Assembly (NCBI GenBank): GCA_029532415.1 | Contig: JAQOTA010000009.1 | Coordinates: forward strand, 107,560 to 171,559 | Source of the DNA: Marasmius tenuissimus | Lineage: Eukaryota > Basidiomycota > Agaricomycetes > Agaricales > Marasmiaceae | Length of the DNA stretch: 64,000 nt | Direction: 5' to 3' | Shown: one piece after another, positions 1-12,087 of the stretch | How the letters are laid out: each line of letters opens with the position of its first letter | Position numbering within the stretch: the first letter of the stretch is position 1 | Notes under the pieces: generated by a model | Databases searched by the model: none | What the model was told of the DNA's origin: nothing | Seen by the model: the letters and a program-made list of their open reading frames with translations, nothing else | Made by a program: the position numbers and the translations under genes

Positions 1-151
1 CATTCCCTCCCCCATTGTTCAGGCACATCCAGTTGAGCTGATCAATTGCGTTCCTCCTCCAGAGTGCATTGTTCTCTGTCGCAGCCAGCTACTTGAAGCC
101 ATTTATGCAAAACATCAATTATGGGGCACACCAGAACATCAACCAAGGGCG

Positions 152-175
152 CACTACGGCCCGCGCGGAAGGTGA
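152..175 (+). repeat. Left terminal inverted repeat of CACTA copy 1
   Basis: Twenty-four bases beginning CACTACGGCCCG and ending AGGTGA. They pair imperfectly with the reverse complement of 6559-6582, which begins CACTATGGGCCC. The following 230 bases are rich in GGTGA/TCACC pentamers, which recur near the right end. Confidence 0.85.
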
Positions 176-463
176 AAACTACCCTTGAGATCACCCGGAC
201 CTTGGGTGAGGTTCGCCACGAAGGGAGGCGATCCCCACCCGTTACTCAGGCGAATGAGTCGATAGGGTAAAGGTGAATGTGTCTGCCACAAAAAACCAGA
301 AACCCGGTGATGTTGACCCAGATTTGAGGGTCTGGTGCCCCGACTATCGCCGTTTGTGAAGGTGAAGATCATCCGGATGGTAGGGGGCACGAACTATCGT
401 ATATTGACCATAAAGCAAGGGTAATCTACTATAGGCAGATAGAATAAGAGTACGGGATGTTTA

Positions 464-560
464 AGGTGATAATAGGGCAAAGATAAAGTGATAATAGAGC
501 GAAGATAAGTGATAATAGAGCGAAGGTAGAATGATAATAGGGGAAAGATAAAGTGATATT
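464..560 (+). repeat. CACTA subterminal tandem repeat (copy 1)
   Basis: About five degenerate units of 17-20 bp around the core GTGATAATAGAGCGAAG, for example near 468, 487, 509, 530 and 551. In plant CACTA elements such subterminal arrays bind the TnpA-type protein; here that role is inference. The array is present only at the left end, so the element is asymmetric. Copy 2 has the same array with single-base indels at 27363-27457. Confidence 0.75.
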
Positions 561-695
561 AGCGCAATGTAAGATGAATGAAGAGAATGGTTTTGAAACT
601 TCAATTGAAAGGCAAACATCGGTAAAGAGCAATGGACCTACAATCATCTTGTGCGTCAATAACCTTGAAAGAACATCGAAAACCTCGGAGCATAC

Positions 696-2072
696 CTAGT
701 CCATATCGGATTCCTCATCCTCATCCTCATCCACGCCATCCTCCCTGCCATCCGCCTTGCCATCCTCCTCGCCTTCGTCCTGGTTTTCCTCGCCTTCGTT
801 GCTGGCATCCTGATCGGCCTCGTTGCCTGAGGCATCTGTTGCAGTATTGTTGGAGTTGTTGGTCTGCTGGTTGCGAGGGTTGCGAGCATGCTTCCGCCTG
901 TTGTTGATGTACTGTTGGAGAATGATCTCGGTGACCCAGTAGTTGGCGAACCGCTCTTTGCAGAAATACGGCAGTCTCTTTGCCACCTGCAAAGCATAAG
1001 CCGTATGGCGTAAACGTGAGCCATGTTGACAGCGTGATACAAAAAGATGAAACTGACCCTTCGATAGACGCGAAGGCGTGCTTCCGGGTCCTGCTGCTTG
1101 AATGTGAGATCAAAGTCGATATCTGCCCTCTCAGCGGCGCCGTGGACAATATTCTTCACAATAGTTAGCCGGGCCAGCATCTCGGTGAGCAAAGGAATCA
1201 CTCACAATGAAGTGGTTCCACTCCTTGTTATTGTCAACTTTGGCAGCAGATTGGACATTGAAACCGCCATTCTCTACCTTCAACCCGGGAACCCCCTCCG
1301 GTTTCGGGATCTTCTCGATCTCTTGGCTGCTGGCGGCAGGCACTGCCTGTTTGCTGATGGCGGTAGATCTGGATGGAGTCGCTGGGTTGGTAGGGTTCGC
1401 AACTCTGGCTGTGGATTTCTTGGGAGCTGGAGTCTTCCGTGGAGTGGGCAACACCGGAACAGGTGTGTTCTGGTCGGTGCTGGTGTTGGCGAGCTTAGAA
1501 GTCCCCTTCTTTGCGGTATCTTGCAGCGACTTATTCTTCATAGCTACGAGCTGGCGGGCATTATTCTTCAACTCCAGAAGCCTCGCTAACGAGAAGGTTA
1601 CCCGCCATGCATGGGATAGAAAGTGAATGAGAACGTACCGATCTCCTTATCAATGTCAACCATGGCCACGTCGTCGGCGTCCGAGTTCAGAGTCGTGTTG
1701 GTGAGTTCCAAAAGTTGATTGTGATTAGAGTCTTCAGTAGCACGGTCACCGTTGTCTTGTCTAGGCTTTTTGGCCTTTGGAGCAATTGTAACCTGTTCCT
1801 TTGGTACTGGAAACAGATATGAGCTACCCATATATCAATAATGAAGTATACAGGAGTTACTTGCCTTCACCACCTGCACGCTTCCGTCCTTTCCTCTTCC
1901 CTGGGTCAGTAGTAGCTGCGCTGCCAGCATCACCAGCAGCATCCACGTTGATATCTCCCTTCATATTCTTCCTACTGAGAGAAGGAGGGAGTCGGATTGT
2001 ACCAGCCGTCGTGGACTTGGAGGAAGGCATTGGAGCCGTTGAGTCGATGGACTTGAGAGGGCGTGAAGGCAA
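696..2072 (-). CDS. CACTA accessory gene, multi-exon, unknown function (copy 1)
   Basis: Minus-strand reading frames form a spliced gene. Exon 1 is about 2072-1858 (starts MPSRPLKSID, or at the internal Met MPSSKSTTAG). The next exon joins through a roughly 40-bp GTAACT...TAG intron and encodes VPKEQVTIAPKAKKPRQDNG. A third exon runs 1571-1213, Ala/Pro/Thr-rich with TPAPKKSTARVANPTNP. The last part (992-696) reads VAKRLPYFCKERFANYWVT and ends in a Glu/Asp tail EDEDEESDMD. The product is basic and low-complexity in front, has a compact helical-looking segment, then an acidic tail. I do not recognise the family; by position it could be the TnpA-like partner of the transposase. It is retained in the second copy. 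Exact splice sites are uncertain. Confidence 0.5.
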
Positions 2073-2990
2073 ACGGGGTGGAATGAAAATTGAATTGGGG
2101 CCAGCCCAATTTATAGGGCGGATTGTCCGGGAAAATGTTTAGGCCCGATAAGCTGTTGAACAGAATCAACAAACGAATGAGGTCATGTGACGGTGTTGAG
2201 GGGATCGAGTCTTGATCGATAATCCGGAATCCTGTTTTCCTTCGTCTCATCTCGTCGTTGTCGTTTGCGGCAGTCTTGAGGTGGCCAGGTCATCGTCGTG
2301 GTCGAGGTCAACAGTCCACGCCAAATTAAGCCAAACATACTGTCTACTTTCACACAGCCACGTTGCAACGCGCTCCTTTCACTTTCAACATTACAACCGT
2401 CACTACTGTTCTTGCTCGAGTGGTGTGTATTATCCCTGTCTGAAGTTGTATCATCTGATCGTTTTGATTCATTGTAGGTGTCTCTCCCACTTGATCATGT
2501 ACAAGAAGGAGGTTTGACGAGCGAGTCTGCCGACACGGAAACCCCGACCTTGGTGGATGAAGTCAAGGCACTCGCTCAACTGATACCCAGTTGGATTATG
2601 CATATATATATTGCAACAGGAGGGTGTAGACCAGTTGAGACGGGTGCTCGTATCATCATAACCCAATGTACGTCCGCCTCCAAAATGATTGTTGGAAATG
2701 ACAATTCTTACACGCCCTTTCAGTTGATGCCGATGCTGGCTCTACGCAGATCTGCTTACCTTGTATAATCTTGTCGTGCGCGCAATCCATTCTCTGATCC
2801 AACCTCATATTTCTGTTGTGGTGGCCGCATCTGCTGTCTATATTAGTTGTTGCTCCAGGCAAGAGCTCATCCAGGCCGGCTCGAAGAGTGATCGTGATCG
2901 GTGCGGTATCATGACAGCCTGGTGTTGAAATTTTATTTCTTATCACTTGATTTTTCTCCTTGACTTGACTCACCTCACCTCCTTGCCACT

Positions 2991-5900
2991 ATGTCCTCCA
3001 CTTCGTTCCCTATACATGTGGGCAAGAAACGCGGGCGTCCCCCAAAACAGCCAGAACAAGCACCCAAGCCGAAGAGGAAGAGGAAGCCGCCTGAGAAAGC
3101 TGTTTGTAGATGCGGTTGTGGGCTTGTCTTGAGCAGACGGCAGGAACTTCGCCACTTGAATGCCGCTGCCACCGTGGGTGCAATGGGGAATGATTTCAAA
3201 GACGGCAGCTCAGAAGAGGAAAATCTGAGTACCACTGGCACTGAACCGGCGGTCGGACACCATGACATTGTCGAGGAAAGTGGACCAGTCGATGGCCCTA
3301 GCCTCACAGTAGACGACTTTGGTTTTAGAGACAATGATAACATTCCCAATCCTCTCGCCGTGAGTGCCGTCTTACCCTTTAGATTTTGGTGTTATACTCA
3401 TGCCATAGATATAGTCATCTGAAGCCCCTGCCCGTGACTACCGGGCGAGGGTGGAAGAGGTGCCTGATGAAGACGATGCCGACTTCAATCCAGATCCGGA
3501 GGGGGACAAGATTCTGGATGCTGAGAACGGCATTGACTGGGATCAAGAGGCTCCTGTAAGCGACGACGATTACAGCGATGACTTGGAATATGATAGAGAC
3601 ATCGATGAAATTCTACGAGAAGAAATGCACAAGGAATCGGCTACCATGGGTACGTCTATTAGATCTGACTACCCTCTCATTTGAACTTCCACTCACGAGC
3701 ACATCACCCTAGGATACGATTTCACTGACGAGGATCTTGCAACACTCCGTCACTATGCATACAAGATCGAAAGGCACTTGACACGGGAGGATTTCCATGC
3801 CCTCCGCTTTGCGTTTCCTCGCGACAATGTTCAGTCATGGAAATCTACCAAGGCTTTCGCAGAGGGTCAATCCCACTTTCAGCCGCGGGTATATGATTGC
3901 TGCATTAATTCATGTGCCTGCTACGTGGGTCCTCTTGCAGACGAAGTGGTCTGTTCCGAATGCCAGCAGCCCCGGTTTTGTCCAGGAACAAAACGGCCCC
4001 GTAAACAATTCACCTACATTCCCCTCATCCCCCGGCTGCAGGCTTTCTATCGAAGTCTCCTCATGATCGAAAAGTTGCGCTACCGCTCCACGTTCGAGTC
4101 CAATGGCACTATCCGAGACATATTCGACGGCACCCACTATCGTAACCTCTGTAACACCAAAGTCACCGTTAGCGGCACCGAAGAAACTCATACCCACTTC
4201 AGTGGTACTCGCGACTTTTGTCTCGGTCTTTCGACGGATGGGTTCGCTCCTTGGCGACGTCGTAAGAAGACGTGTTGGCCACTGCTCGTCTTCAACTACA
4301 ACCTACCCCCTGAAGTACGCTTTCACTTGGAGAACATTCTCTGTGTCGGCGTCATTCCCGGTCCAAACAAACCGAAAAACTTCGACTCATTTGCGTGGCC
4401 ACTCGTGCAGGAGCTTTTGGAGCTCTCACGTGGAGTAGAAACTTTCGATGTTGAGGCAGAATGCCTGTTCAAACTGCGAGCGTACCTCCTTGTAGTCTTC
4501 GGAGACATTCCTGCGATATCCATGGCAATGCGTATGAAGGGGCATAACGCCCTGAGCCCTTGTCGCTTGTGTAATATCCGAGGTGTCATGGCTCCCGACG
4601 GGAAGGTATACTATGTTCCCCTTGACCGTTCCCAGCACCCATCTCGCTCGGGGGACGACATTCGCCAATATGATCCCGAGAACCTTCCCTCCCGTACGCC
4701 CTCTCAAATGAAGGCCCAGGCATCAAGCATTGACCGCGCTTCCACTGCTGCAGCCTCCGAACGTCTGGCTAAACAGTACGGTATCAAGGGTACCTCAATC
4801 TTCATGCAACTGTCTTCCGTCTTATTCCCAGATTCATTTCCCTACGACTTCATGCACCTCATCTTCGAAAATGTCCTGAAGAATCTCGTTCTACTCTGGA
4901 CTGGTGCATTCAAGGGTCTTGATGAAGGGACTGGCTGTTACCAGCTTGACCCCGACGTGTGGGAAGCGATTGGGAAGGCGACCGCTGCCGCTGGGTCTTC
5001 GATTCCGTCATGTTTTGGGGCTCGACCTCCCAATATTGCAGATGACAAGCAGGCGACTACGGCAGACAGCTGGTCATTTTGGTTGCTATACCTAGGGCCA
5101 GTACTCCTCGAAAACAAATTTGCAGACTCGCGGTATTATGACCATTTCCTCAAATTTTCCACCCTCGTTCGCCTTTGCATGGATTTCGAGTATGACGACA
5201 CTCAGATTGAGACGATCCGGGATGGATTCACACACTGGGTAAAGAGATACGAGGAGTACGTCGTTCCTTTGTGTATGCATTCCAAGTCGCTAATTAGACT
5301 TCAGGCTCTATTACCAGCATGCACCAGAGCGATCAAGCACATGTCCCCTTACCATCCATGCACTATTACATATAGCTGATTCCATCGAAGCAATAGGCCC
5401 TGTGTGGGCCTACTGGTCTTTTCCGACTGAACGCTACTGCGGTAGACTACAGCCTGCCATACGCAGCAAGCGATATCCATTCGCCAACATCGATAACTAC
5501 CTCATCGATGTCGCCCATCTCTCCCAGATCAAGACAATGTATGGTTTGGAGAAGGAATTGTCGCTGAAGCAGGAAAAATTGGACTTCGTCAAAGGCCAAT
5601 TTCAGCATCCCGACTGTATGTGTTTCGGCCAGACCCCTCTGTCGCGTTTCTCAACATTGTTGCTCCCTTGGACAGACCCTTCATGTATTCTACTCCCTCC
5701 AGAAAGACCATCGTCCACTGTTCCTGAAACTCTACATGGCAAGATCATGGTTCATCTTGCGACGCGTTTTAGTAGCAATACTCGGAAAGTGACCAAGACC
5801 ATGGTCAAGAAATACTATATACCGTCTCAAGTTACCCAGTGGTATAAGGTCCGCAGGCTCGAAGGAGGTGACGATATGGTGGCAGATAGCATGTCGATAT

Positions 5901-6359
5901 ATGCTGAAGATCGTCGAGACGCGACCTTCGTACGTGTAAGTAGTTCTTCTTTATCTTGTGTTGTCTGGAATTTGCAATGCAGGCTAACTGGGGTCTACCC
6001 GTTTCCCTTAGTATGACTTGTTGGTCGACAAGAGGGCTCGCAATCACCGAGCTGCTCCGGATCTCACCCCAGAACACTTTTATGGGCAGTTGAAAGATAT
6101 ACTTGTAGTCAAGTTCCCGGCGGCACAGGCACTTGGTGTGGCGACGGAGAGTGTATTCATACTGGCAGCCATTGAGAAATGCGCAGTATGCCATGTTAAT
6201 GACTTAGAGATGCCCGTATACGAGAAGATGGGCGCACTCGAGGTGGTCGACATTGGGACAGTACAATGCTTGGTAGGCCGAATACAGGAGAACCGGCGAT
6301 GGACTATTATTGACAGAAGTGGTACCATAAGCAGGTCGTTTTACATACCCGGGGAGTAG
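2991..6359 (+). CDS. Tnp2-type transposase of CACTA copy 1
   Basis: A multi-exon plus-strand gene. Exon 1 (2991 to about 3359) starts MSSTSFPIHVGKKRGRPPKQ, an AT-hook-like basic N-terminus with a CRCGCG cluster. Exon 2 (about 3425-3649) is acidic. Exon 3 (3713-5255) holds the Tnp2 core: YDCCINSCACYVG, a Cys pair VCSECQQPRF, then LSTDGFAPW and CRLCNIRGVM. A 49-bp intron (5256-5304) leads to exon 4 (5305-5935) with CPLTIHALLHIADSIEA and GPVWAYWSFPTERYCG. A 76-bp intron (5936-6011) precedes exon 5 (6012-6359). The fold and motifs match transposase family tnp2 (Transposase_21) as found in basidiomycetes. It would cut and paste elements with CACTA ends. The frame is open through exons 3-5. The donor of intron 1 is ambiguous (GTGAGT or GTGCCG). 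Confidence 0.88.
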
Positions 6360-6582
6360 TACAAATTACAGTCATTCCGCGCTTCTGTACTACCTACTTA
6401 CTACCTATAATCTTGGTGACTCGCAATCCATCGCTTTTTGGGAGTTCACCCCTGGTAAAGGTGATTCCGGGGTCACCTAAAAGCGAGGTGAGCGTGTCTC
6501 CATGAAATCACCTTGTAACGTGGTGAAAGGTTGTATTTACCTATACCAACGGTGACAATCACCTCGCGTTGGGCCCATAGTG
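6360..6582 (+). repeat. Right subterminal region and right TIR of CACTA copy 1
   Basis: After the transposase stop, about 220 bases carry repeated GGTGA/TCACC pentamers in both orientations (for example around 6414, 6447, 6460, 6472, 6487 and 6551). The region ends in the right terminal inverted repeat 6559-6582, which finishes CCCATAGTG. The same region in copy 2 (33257-33479) reads as identical. Confidence 0.75.
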
Positions 6583-9117
6583 GCGAGACCAGAACATCAA
6601 CAATCATTTTTACTCAACGGAGACTAATCGTGAGTTTCTTGTTGCCTATTCTGACTCAGATTGTCCTCAAGCGTGTCGATATAGAAGCATGGAAACACCT
6701 CGTGAGCACAGCCGCCGGCGTTGGGGCGTCCCACAAAGCCGAGCATCAGTTCGAGCGAGGCTATTGTCTTCCGGGAACCCGCATAGAGGCTATCAGAGCA
6801 ATTCACAACTGGAGGTCGAGCAAACACCAGAATTGCCCTATTTGCTGGCTTTCAGGTGCTGCCGGCGTCGGAAAATCTGCGATTGCCATGACCATTGCCC
6901 AGGAATGCGAGAAGGAGGGCATTCTGGGGTCCTCTTTCTTCTTCTTTAGATCTGACCCGAAACGTAACAACCCATCCACACTCATACCCACCGTTGCACA
7001 TGATCTTGCTTCCACAACGCCATTCATACGAAATCATATTAAACAGACTCTCTCGAGAGATCCTGGACTTCTGGAAGCCACATTAGAAGCCAAATTTTAT
7101 GGGCTGGTGGTCAAGCCCGCCCTGTCGTACCGGTGGGAGCAAAAAAACCTCCCAGGTTCTCCAGTTCTTCCCAGCATTGTCATCCTTGACGGGCTGGATG
7201 AGTGTGGTGACGAGGGGGACCAATCACGCATCCTCTCTATTATCCAATCCGCTTACCAACAAGCACCTGACTTCCCATTGCAATTTCTGATTTGCAGTCG
7301 TCCGGAATCTTGGATCCAGGAAGCCTTTGCTGAAGAACTTCTCTCCGAACTTTCAAAAACAATTGTTTTAGATGATTCACTCGCAGCCCGTGCAGACATC
7401 CGGCATTATTTTGTCCATCACTTTCGAGAGATTGCCACCAGTTGGAAGTATCGCCAAGTCCAATTTCCAAGTCCCTGGCCTTCAAAGGAAGACCTTGAGA
7501 CTTTGGTTGACCGAAGCTGCAGCCAGTTCATCTATGCAACAACTGTTATCAAGTTTATTCAGCTTGCATTTAAACACCCCACAGAACAGCTTCGTATCAT
7601 CATCGAGAATGCCCCAACACGGTTGGGGACATCGCCATATCCCCAGCTCGATGCACTTTATGACCTCATACTCAGTGTCAATCCAGACCTTGAGGAACTC
7701 CTCCCCATCCTTGCAGCTATTCTTGTGCTTCCAGATGGTGTAAAATCCCCAGTATGCATTGAGCTGGTTCTTGGACTGCCTGCAGGTCAAGTGGCCTTGA
7801 CATTGCGAGCCATGCACTCGGTGTTGAACATTGGGGAATGGGGGGATAAGATCAAACTATACCACACCTCATTCCATGATTATCTGGCCAACAAGATGAG
7901 GTCACATTTTTTCCATATTGACAGACCCATTTGGCAACACAACATCATGCTACATTGGCTTAAAAACCTCACAACCAGTAAAATACGGACTTACAGGTAT
8001 GGTCACTTCATCTCCAGATTTGATCATCTATATCTAATTGCAAGTCATGAACCTGTCTACATGTGTGTAGCTTTGACCAACTCCATAGTGAAGAAACCTA
8101 CCCCTTCTTCACAGAATGGATCAAGTTCTGCTATGAGGGGATTTCCAAACCATCCCGGGAATTACTGGATGATCTGTGGAATGTTGACCTTGCCTTCCCA
8201 AGATACATACAGGAAGGAGCACCTTGGACACACCTGATGGAGTCACTAGCAACATGGGTGAATACATATGTAAGTTTGACCAACAACAATTATTCTCTAC
8301 TGTGTATGACCCTATCTTGACAACTCCTCCTGAGTAGCATGAGCATGGGATTAGTGAAAACAAGGATGATTGTGACTTTATGGACTGTCTCACACACAAA
8401 CTCCAAGATACTTTAGGGTGTCTTCATCTTGAATGGCCTCCTGGTGTGTCTCCATTGGACAGTGCTGTACTCTGGGTTCTCAACAGGGTCATTGTGAATG
8501 TTAAAATGCCCTGTGGCCTAGATTGCTCAATGCCTAACCCTGATAAACAGCCACGTGTCACAAACTGTGACTGTGATCTCTCTGGAGGCAACAGGTTGGG
8601 CAATTCCTGTCACCAAGCATATCAAGAAGCCTGTATGCAGGGTGTCAAGATACTAGTCTCCCAATTTGAGAAGCTTGCTCATGGTGGTGCAGAAGGCAAC
8701 AAGGCTACTTTGAGGGAGTTGGAGGGAGTTTTTTGGTACTTGATAGATACACCACTCCTAAGCCATTGTTGTCTTGATATAGAGCTGGTTGCACTCTGTT
8801 GGAACTTTCTCAAACTTGCAGAGAAGTTTCTGTCTTTGCCAGTCAGCCAAGAGCGGGGGGAGAAAGGACGGAAGAATCTATTTGAATGGCTAGAGGTGAG
8901 CATTGTGTTTCTGGATCCAACCCCTTACTTGTCATTATACTGTACTGAAATTAACAACCCTTCTTCTCAATAGACCTTTCCAGACAAACTCACTGAAGAA
9001 AGGGAGGTGCTGGAGGCACAAGTTCTTGCCTTGCCATGGAAACAGTGGGAACAGGTGTCTGGCAAACATGTGCAACAATGGGCAGAAAGTCTATCACACA
9101 TCAGGCAGCCCTTGTAA
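6583..9117 (+). CDS. NACHT-domain NTPase gene, split from its start by CACTA copy 1
   Basis: The frame runs from an ATG at 121 (MGHTRTSTKG), is broken by the CACTA insertion after base 151, and resumes in the same phase at 6586. Exons are 121-151 plus 6586-7996, 8071-8269, 8338-8895 and 8974-9117, with GT...AG introns of 68-78 bp; all phases agree and give 781 codons. Walker A is GAAGVGKSA (about residue 101), Walker B is VILDGLDEC (about residue 210), followed by FLICSRPE. This is a NACHT STAND-type NTPase, a class expanded in basidiomycetes and linked in other fungi to self/non-self recognition. No WD40 or ankyrin repeats are visible; the C-terminal exons are of unknown type. The insertion removes the promoter and first ten codons from the rest, so the gene is probably silenced unless an internal start is used. 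Confidence 0.8.
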
Positions 9118-9481
9118 GGGTTCATTAATTTCCCCTTCTAACAGGCATAGCAGACATCTATCTAGCTTTCCTGCCTTCACCAATATCGAGTACCAGCAGG
9201 GGAACAACCCAATACTGCATTTAATTCCATATGACATAGGAATTACAGCCACCTGTTTTCAGCACCTAATCCCCAATTCTATTGAACTCCCCTTGTGTCC
9301 CATGTCCCTTTTAATATAGACACCTTCCCAAGCACCCAGACATTCATCCTAAATGCTGGTGATACCACTTTGCACCTGATTTATCCCCAACCAGGATCTT
9401 CACCTGCATAACCTATCTGTGATCCTTTCAGCCGTAGTCCACACTGAACCATCTCACTTGCAATGGTCCACTAATGGGCTC
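9118..9481. other. Intergenic stretch between NACHT gene and Copia A2
   Basis: No supported coding sequence. It holds the 3' flank of the NACHT gene and the boundary to the LTR of A2. Confidence 0.5.
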
Positions 9482-9740
9482 CGTTGAGGCAGAGGTCCTG
9501 CCCATGCAGTGGCAGCATGGGACAGACTAGCTCACCTGGAGATAGGCTTAAGAGGCAGCAACGAGAGTAGTAAAAGTACTGGTATTGCATGTAGATACAG
9601 AGCTACTTATATACTATACAGAGGTGGCTGTAGCTACTATAACGGGAGTGACTAGGAATAGCATAGATCATAGTGAAACAACTGAAGCATAGATGCGGCC
9701 TGATAGAACGGTCCATATATCTAGGAGTCTGGATTCAACA
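9482..9740 (-). repeat. 3' LTR of Copia A2
   Basis: A 259-bp LTR in reverse orientation, beginning TGTTGAATCCAGAC on the minus strand. The outer end reads ...CAACG where an intact LTR ends ...CAACA. The polypurine tract AGCAAGGGGGAG adjoins it on the internal side (9741-9752). It is closer to the 3' LTR of A1 than A1's own 5' LTR is. Confidence 0.85.
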
Positions 9741-9750
9741 CTCCCCCTTG

Positions 9751-12082
9751 CTAAGTATGGCACAAGTAGAGCACAAAGCGTCTATTCGGACGAATACTAA
9801 AGGTGGAGAACTTGACATGACCTAGATTTTTGGTAAACATGTCCACAGGATTGTAGGCACCGTCAATAAAGAAAAGATCGACCTTGCGGTCTGAAACACA
9901 TTTGTGAATGTAATGATAGCAAATATCAATGTGTTTGGTGCAATGTTCTTGAACTGGGTTAGAGGCAATAAAAATTGAGCCTTGATTGTCTCCACATATG
10001 GGTATGGAAGTCATATCAATCCCAAGTTCAGAGAGTAACTGTTGAATCCACACAGCCTGACGACTACAGTCAAATAGCGCCATGTATTCAGCTTCAGTGG
10101 ATGAAAGTGCAACAGTCTTCTGGGCACGTGATTGCCAACAGAAGATGCCACCTGCCAACTTGAAGAAATAGCCCGTGATCGACCAACGCTTGATAGGATC
10201 AGCAGCCCAATCTGAATCAGTGAATGCTAGTAAACCTCCATCAGAGGCTCCATCATAGACCAATGCATAGTCTGGAGTTCCTGGAAGATAGCGGCAAATA
10301 TAAAGTGCCTTCTTCAGGTGATCCTCCAATGGATTAGCAGAGAATTGAGAAAGCTTTGTAACAGCATAGGCAATATCTGGATGAGTGCCAAGCATGATAT
10401 ACAGAAGTGATCCAATCACTGATTGATATCGAGCATGATGTTCAGGATCAACAGGACCTTTGTTGGGTCGTGGAATATAGCTGGCGGGAAGAGGAGTACC
10501 AGCTGCTTTTGCATTCTGCATGCCAAATCACTTCAAGACCTTCAAGTGGTCAGTCTGGTCAAGAAGGATTTTACAGCCTTTGTGTTGAATATGCATGTGC
10601 AAGAACTCCTTAGCTTTTCACAAATCATGGCATTCCCAACAAGCCATAAACTGTCAAGAATGAGGCCAGTGACTAGGAAAACTCCTCAGGCCACCAACAG
10701 GGTCAAGAGTGCAAAGGAGGAAGGATAGATTTGAGTAGGGCAAGTGTAGGATAGTACATGCTGGAAACAAGCACTATAAGACAAAGTTGTCAGACTGGGG
10801 AACTATCTAGAAGTGTCCATGATTATATATGACAGAGCCAAGCTGTAGAGATATCATGGGAACAAAGGTAAAACAGGAAAACTGAAAGAACAAGTGATAA
10901 GAATCAAGGGATACATGTGGAAACATTGTCATGATGGAAACCATATGGTGTGCTGGGAAAATATCTGAGAACAATGTGGAACACCAGGTAGTACCAGGTA
11001 ATAATATGGGGGCCAGAATGTGATGGTGAGAACATGTAACCATGGGAAATAAAGAGAAAAACATGAGGAAAAAGTACCCAGGGACCAAGGGAAGGGAAAA
11101 CAATAGGTGGATTCATAACATAAACTTGGCTTTCTTCTTTTCGACAAAGGCTTTGTTGGGTCCAAGGAAGAATGCATTGTCAACATAGATCAAGGCAATA
11201 CATTCTTCACCAGTCTCACAATCTTTGCAGATGAAGAGACCTGCATCAGAAGTCAGGCATTTGAAGCCCATTACTTCCATGGATGAGCTGAGAGCACACC
11301 ACCACTCAAGAGCAGCTTGCTTCAGTCCATACAATGCACGGCGAAGGCGATAGACTTTGCCTTCCTGACCCTTAACCTTGAAACCTTCAGGTTCATCCAT
11401 ATAGATCTCTTCTTTAAGTTTGCTATAAAGGAAGGCGTTCTTCACATCCAATGCTTGAATGTGCCAGTTTTTGAGAGCTGCTAGTGTGAGCATCATCCAT
11501 ATAGTTTCAAACTGCACAACTAGTGAGAAGATCTCGTCAAAGTCAACACCTTCGACCTGAGAGAAACCCTTGGCAACAAGTTGAGTTTTCTTTCGACCAT
11601 CTGACTTGACGTCAAACACCCATGTATTCTTGACAGCCTTGCAACCTTTAGGTAGGTCAACCAATTCGAAGACCTTGCGCTTGCGAAGAGCCTCTAGTTC
11701 ATCATCGCGGCAAGCAGCCTTCCATTCTCTCTGCTGCTCAGCTGGCAGCTTCAGTATGTCATGGAGAGTCTACTCTCAAACATTAGACATATTGGTGAGG
11801 TCATTGTGAATGGGAACTGCCCGATTTAACAGATAAATCACGGAACCTACTCCCCCTTCCTGGGATAATTGTTGCACTAAGCTATTGGACTGACTCCCCC
11901 TGGAGTTACACATGGTAGACAGACTGGCACGATTAGTCCCAGGAACCTTTCTAGGTCTGCCTCTCCTACAGGTAGTAGGTGGATCCATGAGTTCTTTATC
12001 ACCCGCGGCATCTCTCCATGTAGAAGTTTTCTCCATATCATGCACAATGTGCAAGGGATTATTTGGGTCTCGTTGTTCACCA
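9751..12082 (-). pseudogene. Copia A2 pol fragment: reverse transcriptase and RNase H
   Basis: Minus-strand pieces 12153-11776, 11664-11113 and 10521-9751 form the RT and RNase H end of a Copia polyprotein. Recognisable are VDLPKGCKAVKNTWVFDVKS and [12 protein letters not shown] in RT, and SDWAADPIKRWSITGYFFKL plus SSTEAEYMALFDCSRQAVW in RNase H. The catalytic YVDD motif reads YVDNAFFLGPN, so one active-site Asp is lost. The 466-bp insert splits the RT thumb region. Several stops interrupt the frame; it cannot encode a working polymerase. Confidence 0.85.
10653..11118. mobile_element. 466-bp unclassified insert in Copia A2
   Basis: The A2 reading frame is interrupted by 466 bp absent from A1. 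The 8-bp direct repeat CATAAACT lies on both sides (10645-10652 and 11119-11126). An 8-bp duplication is the hAT signature, but I see no terminal inverted repeats and no LTR-like TG...CA ends. It has no ORF of note and is A/G-rich. A decayed non-autonomous DNA element is the simplest reading. Confidence 0.6.
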
Positions 12083-12087
12083 AATAC

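Larger units (their letters stand above)
152..6582 (+). mobile_element. CACTA (EnSpm-like) DNA transposon, copy 1
   Basis: A 6,431-bp element starting CACTA and ending TAGTG, flanked by the 3-bp direct repeat GCG (149-151 and 6583-6585). Imperfect terminal inverted repeats, subterminal repeats and a Tnp2-type transposase gene place it in the CACTA superfamily. It carries two convergent-looking gene blocks: a minus-strand accessory gene (696-2072) and a plus-strand transposase (2991-6359). A second copy lies at 27050-33479; by eye the two differ at about 30 substitutions and 5 small indels. This copy has the longer transposase reading frame and could be autonomous. It sits inside the first exon of a NACHT gene. 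Target duplication and termini are read directly; activity is inferred. Confidence 0.93.

Noticed and set aside
6630..6659. A possible intron GTGAGT...CAG near the NACHT start
   Set aside because: Only 30 bp, below normal fungal intron size, and the frame is open through it.
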